The translations under genes and the position numbers were made by a program. DNA of 64,000 nucleotides from Aphrocallistes beatrix (lineage: Eukaryota; Porifera; Hexactinellida; Sceptrulophora; Aphrocallistidae). The stretch covers positions 3,573,723-3,637,722 of the forward strand of contig OY725496.1 in NCBI GenBank assembly GCA_963281255.1, read 5' to 3'. The notes under the pieces were generated by a model. It saw nothing but the letters and a program-made list of their open reading frames with translations, did no database searches and was not told where the DNA came from. Positions 31,827-42,485 of the stretch are shown here, one piece after another. Numbering within the stretch: the first letter of the stretch is position 1; each line of letters begins with the position of its first letter.

Positions 31827-34800
31827 ATGGCTGAACAGAGCAGTAAGGTGAAGATAATATTTGGTTGCATGGATATTGGACGGAAATTAGAAGCGAAAGA
31901 AGGCCATGCTTGCATTGAGTATATGCTGGGGGAGGGCGTGAATACGCTGGACACGGCTTTTATGTATGCTAACGGCACGTCTGAGGAGATAATGGGGCAA
32001 CTTCCAGCTTGCAACAATCCAGAAAAGACTATTGTATCTACAAAAGGTTCGAGCATATCTCTACAACATCAGATTGATTGTTGACGTGTCTACTAGAAAG
32101 CATAATTGTATATTGATTGATTCAGCACGTTAGTACATACGCATGTATAGGATTTGTACAAATTGATCTATGTAGCTCTATGTAATCCATTATTTCGTAT
32201 AAGTCTGCTGATATGCATTTAGCTCGGTGCTTATATTCTGTAACTTTCTAGCAAATCCTTTGAATGGCAAGAAACTGACAGCAGATTCTATCCGGACTCA
32301 ACTGACCACTTCTCTATCCAACCTGAAGCGCCCACACGCAGACCTCTTCTACCTGCACATGCCGGATCCTGACACCGAGATAGAGGAGTCTCTATCTGAG
32401 GTCCAGAAGCTGTACGAGGAGGGACTGATCAAAGAGTTTGGGCTTTCTAATTACAAGTCCTGGGAGGTAATCACTCTACCATTCTATTGCATCCTATTGT
32501 ATTGGCTAACATATGTGTGCTGGATTCATACACAGTAGTTTGCATGGTATGCTACATCTATGCACTATATACATAAATATGTATATTTCTTCCTGAATAC
32601 ATCAGAGATGAACAAAGATACAATATATATGGGTCTATCCAAGAGAGGATATTTTACTCTATTCATTGTTCGTAATGATGATTCCTTTCGAATCTTGTAT
32701 TTGTGTCAGAGCCGATGTCAGTGTGATTGCAGTTCCCTCAAATAAGAGAATATAGTTATCCAAGTAGGAATAGTGTATTTGGAGGGGACAACATTCATCA
32801 AGGAGAAATACTGAGGGTAGCATTCCTAGTGAACAGGCCTTGCTTTGTCCCTCCACTTATTTAAGCCGATCTACAGTGAAAATATTCTGTAGAATAGTAT
32901 GACTCACTATAAAACCTCTGGAATTAGCACTCTCAGCATTCTAGAAATATTTCGGTAGATTTGTAATATGGCTATGTGTGCAGGTATTCGAAGTTGCATA
33001 TTTGTTAGTTTCCTCTTACTTATATCTGAAGCGAGTTAAATTTATTCTTAAAACTTTTATTAGGTTACATATTTTTTTACATTCGTTGAGCTCTACAATA
33101 CCAATTCCAAAGTCTCATACAGGAGGGGGGCAAATGTCCTCCCCCTAGAAAAACGAAAATGGGAGACGATGTTAGCTTAATTCTGATTCGGGTAATAATT
33201 ATACCCTCCTGCATGCAATCCAGCGAGATACCGAATTAAATGAATTTCACGTCTCTTAAGACCCGAATCCCTCCGTCTAGGTAGTGGATATCTACCACAT
33301 TTGCAAGTCTAAAGGCTGGAAGGTCCCGACCGTCTACCAAGGAATGTACAACCCAGTGACTCGCAGTGTGGAGGGAGAGCTCTTTCCTGCACTCAGGAAG
33401 TTCGGCATGAGGTTCGACGCGTACAATCCACTCGCCGGCGGGATCCTCTCAGGCAAGCATCGATTCACTGACAAGCAGGAGGGCAAGATCCGGGAGGGGC
33501 GCTTTCAGGGGAACAGTGCTTCCATGATCTACCAGGACCGATTCTGGAATGAGGCTCTGTTCAAGACGCTAGATCTCGTGCAGGCAGCTCTGATTAAGGT
33601 GAGGAATGTCAGGTTATCTCTGTTGCACTAATACCATTATATGCTTATTTCTCAAAGATGTACAGCGATATCTTATGTCCTAGTGTGCATAGGGGAACAT
33701 CGAAATGTGTACTTCTTATTCGGAATGCCTTTTAAGCTGATACGTTTGTATGCATTTTCGTATGTAAGATATTTTACAGGTACACTTGTTCCTACAACGA
33801 GAGCTGTGCTGCATTCTCATTTTCTCCTTGACAATAGCCTTGCATTCAGCTATGAATATAATACTTGAATAGGAGGGATTTTGTATATCTCTTTCATACC
33901 TAGAGCTAGGTCATGTAAATAGTGAATTTGCTTCTATGACTACGTTATTACCCTGACTTGTAGTTTGGTGTAGAGAATACCAACATATGAAATAAGCCAC
34001 TAAATGAGTTCAATAAGTAAATGATCAACCATAGCCTACTGTATATAAGGCCTCACAGTAACTTGCGGATTTGGGACTAGGGATGAGGTAAAAGATGGTT
34101 GAACTAATACATGAGCTGCCTTAAATCATTAACAAAGCACAATAGAGCTTTGGAATGTATTGACACCATATTTATATATGCTGGTAATACATTCCAAAGC
34201 TCTATTGTGCTTTGTTAATGATTTAAGGCAGCTCATGTATTAGTTCAACCATCTTTTACCTCATCCCTAGTCCCAAATCCGCAAGTTACTGTGAGGCCTT
34301 ATATACAGTAGGCTATGGATCAACCTATTTAAATCGATCTAATGCAGACTCTATAGAGTAAGCGTGTCTGACATATGACGGTAAGATTCAACTATTTGTA
34401 AAAAAACTCCGGTTTTAGAGTGTTCCTGTTTCAGATTCCTCAATCAATATTGATCGTTTAAATAACAGTGTACACTATGTGTATCTACAAGTCTACTGTA
34501 ATATGTATCTATCTAAAATGTATTGATATTTGTTTGAGTCTTAATTTTCTTGTATGAACATGCTCCATAAAGAAAAGTTTTTAATTAATATATTGCTTTT
34601 TTTAATTTCGCTTACCGGGAACGAGTGATCTAACATGAATCTCACTTTCCTCGTGTTACCCAGAGGGTAATGAACTCACTCACTACTGCACATATTTCAT
34701 CTCTACACCCTGCCCAGATGGGAGTTTACTCCTCGAACTAAGCAACTGTAAACTCTTTGAAATATTTACTAATTTAACCCTCTGATGACTTGTCCAATCA

Positions 34801-36597
34801 TTATAAGAAACTCCTACTCAGCAATAGTATATGAGTTCTTATACCACTCCCGTAATTCTCCCTCACACCTATTTAATCCGTGTTTAGTCCAGTTAGTGCA
34901 CTAGCTAGCTTGCACATAAGGATAAGATGGAGGCAGTGGCACTCTACGATTTCCACGCTACCTCTACCGACGAGCTCTCCTTCAAGAAGGGCTCCATCGT
35001 GAAGGTATTGAACATGGAGGACGAGCCGAGCTGGTGGAAAGCGGAGCAGGGCGGGAAGGAGGGCCTGGTACCGCACAACTATGTCCACCTCAAGCCACAC
35101 CCCTGGCACAAGGGGACCATCTCCCGAGCCGAAGCGGAGCGGCTGCTGGCGAAGCAGCCCAACGACGGCTCCTTCCTAGTGAGGAACAGCGAGTCCGTGA
35201 AGGGAGAGTTCTCCCTCTCCGTGAAGTACGGACAGGCGGTGCAGCACTTCCGAGTCATCCGAGACACGAGCGGCAAGTACTCCATCTGGGTCCTGAAGCT
35301 GGATTCCATCAACGAGCTGATCAACTACCACCGCAGCAACTCTCTCTCCAAAGAGAAGGACCTCTTCCTCAAGGACATGACGGACGTCGTCACGTACGTG
35401 GCGGCCTACGACTTCCAGCCGCAGGACCAAGGGGAGCTGATGCTGAGGCGGGGGGACGTGGTCTCTGTCACGGACAAGTCAGACAAGAACTGGTGGAGGG
35501 GGATCTCCGGGGGGAACGAGGGGCTATTTCCTGTCACCTACATTAAGGAGATGGACTAGTCATCTCTTCTCCCGTTTTAACTCAACAAGTTGATGACTTC
35601 TCAAAGTCTTGTTTTTTTGACTGTTGATCTTAACTAGTTTACCTATCTGTCTAATTGCTAAATAATATTATTCACTGGAACAGTTGCACTTGTCTTTGTT
35701 TCGCGACCATTTCTGGCAGTAATATGCCATAATATCTCCGAACCAACTTTATATCTCCATCAACCCATACTCTAAACGATGATCACTATAAGTACTAGGA
35801 GGTGAATAATTATGTGTCTGTAGAGGTAGTAGTCATCAATTTCATTTACACTTTCCCTGTTTCAGAGATTCCATAAATCTGAAATAAGATCTCATTTTAT
35901 TCTAGTTTAATGTCCTGATTATGACTTACCGTCTTTCCCTGAATAATCGCCGGGGCGCTTATTCAGGGAAAGACGGTATATGAAATCTTAGAATCGATAT
36001 ATTCTAAGTAGTACATTCACCTGGTTTGGAACTTAGACACATATGAATATATAGGTGCACTTAATTAAAACCCGGGAAAAACTTTGAATTATGCTTACTC
36101 ATTTCCGGTTTAAGCCATTTCGGGCGGGGAAGCCGTAGAAATTTGGTGTCATTACTATAAATAGAAATGACCCCAAGTTGTCCCCGGGAATATTATTAAT
36201 TAATTAATCAGTAAATAAATGTATTCTGCTACCTTAGGGAATTCATTTTCTGTTCTACATTTATGACAAGAAATACATATAAAGCAGATATCAACTTGTC
36301 ATTGGCTCAAGTCCTTAAAATGTATATCCATGGTTATAAACAGTTTGAACTCCCACGTAGGCGTACGGAGCAGACCACGGAGTGACGCAGGTGGAAGCAG
36401 CACTCCGCTGGATGCTGCACCACTCCCAGCTGTCAGGGGAGCACGGGGACGGCCTGATTCTAGGCGCCACTTCTCTCCAGCAGTGCAAGGAGAATCTAGA
36501 GGCGTGTAGGAAGGGGCCTCTCCATCCTGAGGTGGTGGCTGCCTATGAGGAGGCCTGGCAGCTGAACAAGGAAACTTGTCCCAACTACTACAGATAG
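31827..36597 (+). CDS. AKR7: AKR7-type aldo-keto reductase (aflatoxin aldehyde reductase family)
   Basis: Cytosolic NADPH-dependent reductase of dialdehydes and succinic semialdehyde by family. Four exons: 31827-32046, 32252-32466, 33281-33598 and 36361-36597, giving 329 residues. The AKR tetrad is present: Asp42 and Tyr47 (LDTAFMYANG), Lys73 (VSTK) and His109 (LFYLHMPDP). AKR7 signatures GLSNYKSWEV, VPTVYQGMYNPVTR, YNPLAGGILSGK, ALRWMLHHSQL and terminal CPNYYR are clear. Intron 2 (814 bp) shows nothing recognisable. Intron 3 (2.8 kb) contains a long palindrome, a complete GRB2-like gene on the same strand and a small hairpin. LTA4H starts 465 bp downstream. Confidence 0.93.
34029..34318. mobile_element. 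Near-perfect 133-bp-arm palindrome in AKR7 intron 3
   Basis: Left arm 34029-34161 and right arm 34186-34318 appear to be exact reverse complements by eye, separated by a 24-base loop. ATCAACC stands on each side (34024-34030 and 34319-34325), consistent with a target duplication. No coding capacity. A transcript through it would fold into a long hairpin, and the host intron is transcribed. Confidence 0.8.
34927..35559 (+). CDS. GRB2: GRB2/Drk-type SH3-SH2-SH3 adaptor, intronless, nested in AKR7 intron 3
   Basis: 210 residues (human GRB2 217) in one exon. The N-terminal SH3 spans about 1-56 (ALYDFHATSTDELSF, SWWKAE, LVPHNYV). The SH2 spans about 60-152, with phosphotyrosine-binding FLVRNSES, HF at the central strand and GKYSIWVLKL, whose Trp matches the GRB2 residue that imposes pYxN binding. 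The C-terminal SH3 spans about 155-210 (AAYDFQPQDQGELMLRRGD, NWWRG, GLFPVTYI). It would link receptor tyrosine kinases to Sos and Ras. The gene lies on the same strand as its host, so it needs its own promoter or processing. Host splice sites lie well outside it. It may be the genomic GRB2 itself or a functional retrocopy. Confidence 0.92.
   Translation: MEAVALYDFHATSTDELSFKKGSIVKVLNMEDEPSWWKAEQGGKEGLVPHNYVHLKPHPWHKGTISRAEAERLLAKQPNDGSFLVRNSESVKGEFSLSVKYGQAVQHFRVIRDTSGKYSIWVLKLDSINELINYHRSNSLSKEKDLFLKDMTDVVTYVAAYDFQPQDQGELMLRRGDVVSVTDKSDKNWWRGISGGNEGLFPVTYIKEMD
35927..35978. repeat. Short hairpin, 20-bp perfect arms
   Basis: TACCGTCTTTCCCTGAATAA and its exact reverse complement are separated by 12 GC-rich bases. 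It lies in AKR7 intron 3, 370 bp after the GRB2 stop. Too short to classify. Confidence 0.6.
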
Positions 36598-37062
36598 CAA
36601 CACCGTGCATCTCTTTCCAAGGAGTAGAATAGTTCATTGTCTTAGAGATTAGTTTTTATTTTTAGTACGATATTTATCCGAATCATTTGACAGTTTATCT
36701 ATGCTTAGATTTAAGATCTTAATTATTTGTACATTATGATATGTATGAATATATATCCCAAAGACAGACATGTGCATGAGTTCTCTGCAATCAATAATAT
36801 GTTGAACTGATCTACGGCTAACGCATTTAATTAACACTTGTTCAGTTTGTTTGTTTTTAATGAGACAATCCATGGTGTCTAGGATACAGAGATTCCCATA
36901 GAGCAAATCACATTTTGCTCGAAATTAATATAACTTTCTATTAGGGAGCGAGATTAACGTATAAGAATGCTTGGGATCTGCTAAATGGTAACTTGCAACA
37001 CAACTTGTATCAATTAATAATAAAAAACTTCCCACTATATTAGCTATTGGATTGTCCATAAG
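36598..37062. other. Intergenic between AKR7 and LTA4H, nothing recognised
   Basis: 465 bp, AT-rich, presumably the AKR7 3' UTR and LTA4H promoter. No gene or repeat identified. Confidence 0.3.
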
Positions 37063-40000
37063 ATGGCTAGTTTAGAGTACGAGACTCCACCCAAGGACCT
37101 CCTCTCCTGTGCCAACACTGAGGACTACAAACTGAGACACTTGGACTGGGAGGCAGAGTTCGACTTCTCCTCCAAGACGGTGACTGCTGCCGCAGAGCTG
37201 CACTTCCGAGTGTGCGCCAGCGCCAGCGGTCTCGCCTCTGTGCTGCTGCTGGACACTCACGGGATCAATGTCCGGCGTGTCTCGGAATGTGAGAGTAACC
37301 GCGAGTTGAAGTGGGAGCTAGGAGAGACCGGAGTGCTCGGTGCTCCTCTCTCCATCCACCTGGTCAGTGACATGCTAGGCGGGGAAAGGAAGGAGTTGAA
37401 GATCCGAGTGGAGTATGCGACATCTCCGGACGCGACTGCCCTGCAGTGGCTAGCCGCGGAACAGACTAAAGGTACGGCCAATACGTGTGTTATACATATA
37501 ATTGTTGCACTCAGATCGCAATTATTTTTGAGACCACTTTTGGGGATTTTTTTCAAAGGAAAATTACTATTCAAGATATTCGTGTAAATGCTTGAAGTCA
37601 ACTTTTGCAAAAAACTATCTGATTCACATCTGCACTACAAAATCATTATTGTGTTACGCAATATCACTATTATAAGAGCTACGAGAAATAAATATGAAAG
37701 TTAAGTCTAAGGAGATGATTTAGTATTTAGGTAAACAAAGAGATCTTAACATACAGAGTATACACGTACAAGATACAGTACTGTAATTTGTGGAGAACAT
37801 TCTATTTATATGTAAAATTGGGTTCAATATTTTCTGCAATAAATTTTTGCATTCACTACTCCGTTTTTATAATAGTTTCCATTTTCCAGCTTGCCTAGTG
37901 GTATCTTGGCTATGATCTTGCTAGACTCAAGCACGGCATCTGCCAATGGGTTGAGGTTACCCGGTTCAACCATGAAGTTTCCAGCTGGATCCTTGCACAA
38001 CGCGCCGCTTTCCTGGTCGACCAGGATGACCCAGAACCTGTACGAGAACGCTGCGGCGCTGTTGAGCCTCCACACGGAGATAGCGAGGTTCAGCTGCTTC
38101 CTGTTTTGCATCAGAGCATACCTTGTGGAGAATTTGATGTCGCATCCTGGAATTTGGAATCCTTCCCCATTCTGATATTTGATATCCTTGATCTTCTTCA
38201 TGCTGGCACTCCAATCCAGAACTAGGGAGTAGCTCGCTAGCTCCTCTAACTCGTTGATTCGATCGATTTGGTTTTGGTTTTGCTTCCCTAATATTTGCAT
38301 TTGGTTAAGCTGCATTCTATTGGCTGTAGCTAATTCATCGATTCTTTTTTCCAGATAATTGATTTTCAGTCTATCATGCTTTCTCTCGTTCTTATCATTG
38401 TGTTCATTTGTGTCTCTTCTCTTAAACCTCTCTTCACACCCATAAGCATTGAATTCACATTCTACAATTGTGTCGATACAATTATTCTGTTTGTGATAAT
38501 GGATGTTCTTTCTTTTCTCGTTTTCCCCACATGTACACGTTACTGGAAACTCTTGGCATTCATTTCCATGTTTCTCTTTGTCTTTGAAAAGGTGTAGCAA
38601 CTTACAATGTACGCATGTGACTTGTCTTTTCGAGCATTCGTGTTGTGTGTGTTGGTTCATATCCTTCCTTACTATAACTACCTCGCATTGGGGGCAGCTA
38701 AGCTTGAACTCTTCACACCTGTTCAGATGGTCAGCCATTGCACCCAGTGCTCCTGTCCATCTACAGCCCCTCACTTGGAGAGGACATTTCGTGTCTAGTC
38801 CTAGTATAGCCTCAGAGATTACACATAACTCACCATCACTTATGGGGTGTGCGTGATAGTTACAGAGCTGGCAGACATGCTTCTTACAGTGTTGCATCGG
38901 CTCATGCAGCAGTCCTTTGCATTGGGAGCAGATGGCTACATCTTTTTCGAAATTGCTCAGAGGCTTGATGAGATTATCCAGTGAGTAACCTCTTTTATTT
39001 CCTACGAGCATCAATCCCTCTATGGAATCTCTATTTGCAGTCTCCATTCTAGATGAGATTTAGAACTCATAATTACTTATTATATAACCTCGTACTACAA
39101 ACACGGATAATAATACGAAACTTCAGATAATACAAATGTATATTTTATCCTCGACGGAGGAAAATATATACATGTACATCACTCCAGATAATACGAACAA
39201 ATTTCGACTGTCCGCGAAATGTGTTCCGACGAAGTGTCCGATTACCATCGACATTGTTCCAAATGTAAAGGACACGAATACGAACTCATCGATGGCAGCC
39301 AATGTTAATTATCGCCATACTCTGGTAATGGATACTACATCGTATGGTTCGCTATCAGGGTATAATGCTTTCGTATGAGAATAGGCAACTTACTTTGATT
39401 CTTATTTTCCTTGGTGTAAAACTAATTTTACTTTGTATTGAATTTGAAATTTAATTTGTTTGCAGGGATAATTATTAACATGTTTTTAACAATCATTTTA
39501 TACGTACAGTTGATGTATAAATTGTATTTTTATATGACATCAGTCCTAGTTGGATAGTTATTGTTGTCTACTCATCTTAGGTTAATTAGTTAACATACCA
39601 TTGCACAACGCCCAGAAAGGAATTTCGGTACTTGTTATCTATTAATAATATGGTATAGCTAGTTATTAGCGTACAATACATTTACAATACAGTTAATACA
39701 TCCTAATATTATTCCCACTTATTGAGTCACACTCTTAAAAGTTCTTATAAGTAAAATTTAATTTTGTGTAATAATGTGATTAATATTGAGTTTTAAATTT
39801 AAATATAAATTAATAATTACTCATTTGTTGATTCGACGGTGATATTCGATCAATACAATAACAATCTCTCGTTTCATTCTCAGTTGGTTTTTATAGTGCA
39901 GCAGCTCATATAGGGAGACACCCTTATGTCACGGACGGTAGACCACGTCTATACGCGGGATCTTGCGAAATGTAACAGTCCGATTCTTTCTACATTTCGA

Positions 40001-42485
40001 AGTCGGCTCCTTTTTACGCATGTTGTGGATGTGTACCATCTATTTTTCGTGAAATTCTTTTTTTAAAGACCTATATTCATATTTTCACATATTTACTACA
40101 AAAACTGTATCTAAAGGTACTTAATGATATCTCAATGATTTCTTTGGGTAAACTAAAAGCAAGATCTCAAAATGTAATAAAGGCTCGACAGACATTTATT
40201 ATTAATGCACGTCATTAATCCTTATTCTCACACCTCTCTCTCCATCACCAGGAGGGAAGCACAGCTATCTGTTCACTCAGTGCCAAGCTATCCACGCGCG
40301 TTCTCTGCTGCCGTGCCAGGACACTCCGGGCGTGAAGTTCACATACCACGCTAGACTTCTGGTTCCGTCCGACCTCACCGCTCTGATGGGAGCTATCCCT
40401 GTGGAGGAGATCAAAGAGGGGAGACTGCAGGGCGAGAGTGCGGGCGGAAAGGTAGCGTACTCTTTCGACCAACCTACTCCCATCCCTTCCTACCTGGTGG
40501 GGCTCGCTGTCGGGAATATACACTGCAAGGAGATCGGACCTAGGTTTGTGTGCAAGAGTGAGGACGCTGAGGAGTATTTAGTTAGACCTGTCTGTAGATC
40601 TCGTGTGTGGAGCGAACCAGAACTTCTCGACGCGTGCGCATACGAGTTTGCAGAAGTTGAAGAGTTCCTCAAGTGTGCGGAATCAATCGCAGGTCCGTAC
40701 ATCTGGGGCCCCTGCGACCTGCTGGTGCTCCCTCCCAGCTACCCGTACGGCGGCATGGAGCACCCTTGCCTCATCTTCGTGACCCCGACAGTGCTAGCAG
40801 GGGACAGGTAGCTAGCGTCTTCCTGGTACAGCTGTTAGGTCGGGTGTTAGTGTATGTGTCATGTAGGTCCCTCACGGAAGTAATGATCCACGAGATATCT
40901 CACAGCTGGACTGGGAACCTGGTCACCTGCGCCACATGGGATCACTTCTGGTTGAACGAGGGCTTCACTGTGTTCCTGGAGAGGAAGATCGTATCTCGTC
41001 TTCGCTCTGAGGCACTCAGACACATGGAATTCCTCAACGGATACAACTCCCTCCTCTCCTCGGTCAAGAGGTATGGAGATGGTCACGAGTTCACTAAGCT
41101 GGTTCCGGAGATCAGGAATGCAGACCCTGACGACGCATTCTCCAGCGTACCTTATGAGAAAGGTACAGTTACAGCTGATTAGCCGTGTCTATTGCATATC
41201 CTAACGGACAATCGACTCACTCCAGGATCCTGTTTCTTCTTCTATCTGGAGTCTCTAGTGGGAGGAGCTGAAGCGTTCGATCCGTTCATCAAAGCGTACG
41301 TTGAGCGGTTCAAGACGGAAGGGTTGGTCTGGACTAGCGCATTCAAACAGTTCTTTCTAGAGTTCTTTTCTAAAGAAGCGCAGCAGGACTGCTTCAAAGA
41401 TCTGAACTGGGACGATTGGTTGTTCTCTCCCGGTATGCCCGCTCCCTCCTTCATCCCCTCTTGTTTCGATTCCTCACTGCAGAGGTGTTGCACTGATCTC
41501 AGGGACAAATGGGTCGGGGTATCTGAGGAAGGACTGAATACGGTGGATGGGGATGCTGAACTTTATTCCTCTCTCTCCCCCCTACAGAAGCAGGAGTTCT
41601 TCTCCCTTCTAATCAGATCCGAGACATCGCTTCCTATCCCCCACTTGGCCAAGATGCGATCTCTCTATAAGCTGGATGAGAACAAGAACTCAGAGACCAG
41701 ATGCTCTTGGCTCTTGTAAGTTACGGTCACAGTTTACGCGTGATCAGGAATTGTATTTAACTGACAATGAATATACAGTGATACTCTCTATACGAGAATA
41801 CCATGGGCCTGAGGAAAAATGTTCCTATATCCCGTATATATTCCAATTCATCCCTATTATACTATATAGTATAAATTTAGTATGGTTTTATCGATTTGGC
41901 CCGATTTATTACTGTGAAAAATATTCCCATATCGTGTAGATGCATACACGTATCTGGTGGAACCACTGGAGGTACATACTTGACAAGCAAGTATTACTTG
42001 TACATCAAATCCACAATATAACAATATTATACATGCTGCTTATGCTATTGCTACTTTTGTACACTGCCTATAGAAAGTGTCTTATTTTGATTTAATCCCG
42101 CTTGGATCTAAGCGAGTACGGACAGAATACCAGCAGCAGCTACATCATCTCTGTGCTGGATGTATGTAATGTTAATAATCCTGAACTAAAAGCCCCAAAG
42201 AGTCCATGAAACCCATACTTACCTGGATTAGGACAACTTAGTATATTACTGCTATACTTGCACTTTAGATTGTGTCTGAAGTCGAATTGGGAGGAGATGT
42301 ATCCCCAAGTAACTGCCTTCCTCACGGAAGTGGGCCGTATGAAGTTTGTCAGGCCCCTTTACAGAAACTTGTTCAATGCACAGAATGGAAAAGATCTGGC
42401 TGTCCAACTCTTTAAAGCCAACAAGCACATCTACCACAACATCTGTGCAACTATGGTTTCTAAAGACCTCAGTGTGTCTTCGTAG
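37063..42485 (+). CDS. LTA4H: Leukotriene A4 hydrolase/aminopeptidase (M1 family)
   Basis: Bifunctional zinc enzyme: peptidase and, in vertebrates, leukotriene A4 epoxide hydrolase. Five exons: 37063-37471, 40252-40807, 40867-41162, 41226-41715, 42269-42485, giving 655 residues (human 611). Zinc site HEISH (His330, Glu331, His334) and WLNEG Glu353 keep the exact M1 spacing. QCQAIHARSLLPCQDTP and SSVPYEKG (Tyr418, human Tyr383) are conserved, as is Asp410 (human Asp375). Two changes stand out: the exopeptidase motif GGMEN reads GGMEH, and human Tyr378 is Phe413. The C-terminal helical domain ends GRMKFVRPLYRNL...VSKDLSVSS. Intron 1 (2.8 kb) contains an antisense TRAF-type gene; intron 4 (553 bp) shows nothing recognisable. 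Confidence 0.94.
37824..39047 (-). CDS. TRAF-type zinc-finger protein, intronless, nested antisense in LTA4H intron 1
   Basis: 407 residues. A RING-like start (CSQCKGLLHEPMQHCKKHVCQLC) is followed by TRAF-type zinc fingers at about 85-215: CPLQVRGCRWTGALGAMADHLNRC, CPQCEVVIVRKDMNQHTQHEC and further C/H pairs through CEFNAYGCEERF. A coiled-coil stretch at about 222-268 is rich in Asn, Gln and Glu. The last 130 residues look like a weak MATH/TRAF-C domain (FQIPGCDIKFSTRYAL, NLAISVWRLN). The RING lacks the regular cysteine and histidine spacing at its second half, so ligase activity is doubtful. TRAF proteins act in receptor signalling; the partner here is unknown. It lies wholly inside an intron of the opposite-strand gene. 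Confidence 0.85.
   Translation of the reverse strand: METANRDSIEGLMLVGNKRGYSLDNLIKPLSNFEKDVAICSQCKGLLHEPMQHCKKHVCQLCNYHAHPISDGELCVISEAILGLDTKCPLQVRGCRWTGALGAMADHLNRCEEFKLSCPQCEVVIVRKDMNQHTQHECSKRQVTCVHCKLLHLFKDKEKHGNECQEFPVTCTCGENEKRKNIHYHKQNNCIDTIVECEFNAYGCEERFKRRDTNEHNDKNERKHDRLKINYLEKRIDELATANRMQLNQMQILGKQNQNQIDRINELEELASYSLVLDWSASMKKIKDIKYQNGEGFQIPGCDIKFSTRYALMQNRKQLNLAISVWRLNSAAAFSYRFWVILVDQESGALCKDPAGNFMVEPGNLNPLADAVLESSKIIAKIPLGKLENGNYYKNGVVNAKIYCRKY
39048..40251. other. Rest of LTA4H intron 1, possible pogo-like remnant
   Basis: At 39080-39240, ACCTCGTACTACAAACACGG and CCAGATAATACGAACAAATT with ACTGTCCGCGAAATG resemble pogo/Tigger terminal sequence in degraded form. Near 39895-39955, AGCTCATATAGGGAGACACCC recurs in diverged form at about 42950-42985. 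No gene is recognised. Confidence 0.35.

Noticed and set aside
36066-36190. Possible third piggyBac-like MITE (CCCGGG ends, TATAAATAGAAATGACC inside)
   Set aside because: Flanks do not read TTAA on both sides and the inner sequence is arranged differently, so membership cannot be supported.
39136-39378. Open frame of 80 codons in LTA4H intron 1
   Set aside because: Sequence looks like a degraded transposon end; no protein similarity.
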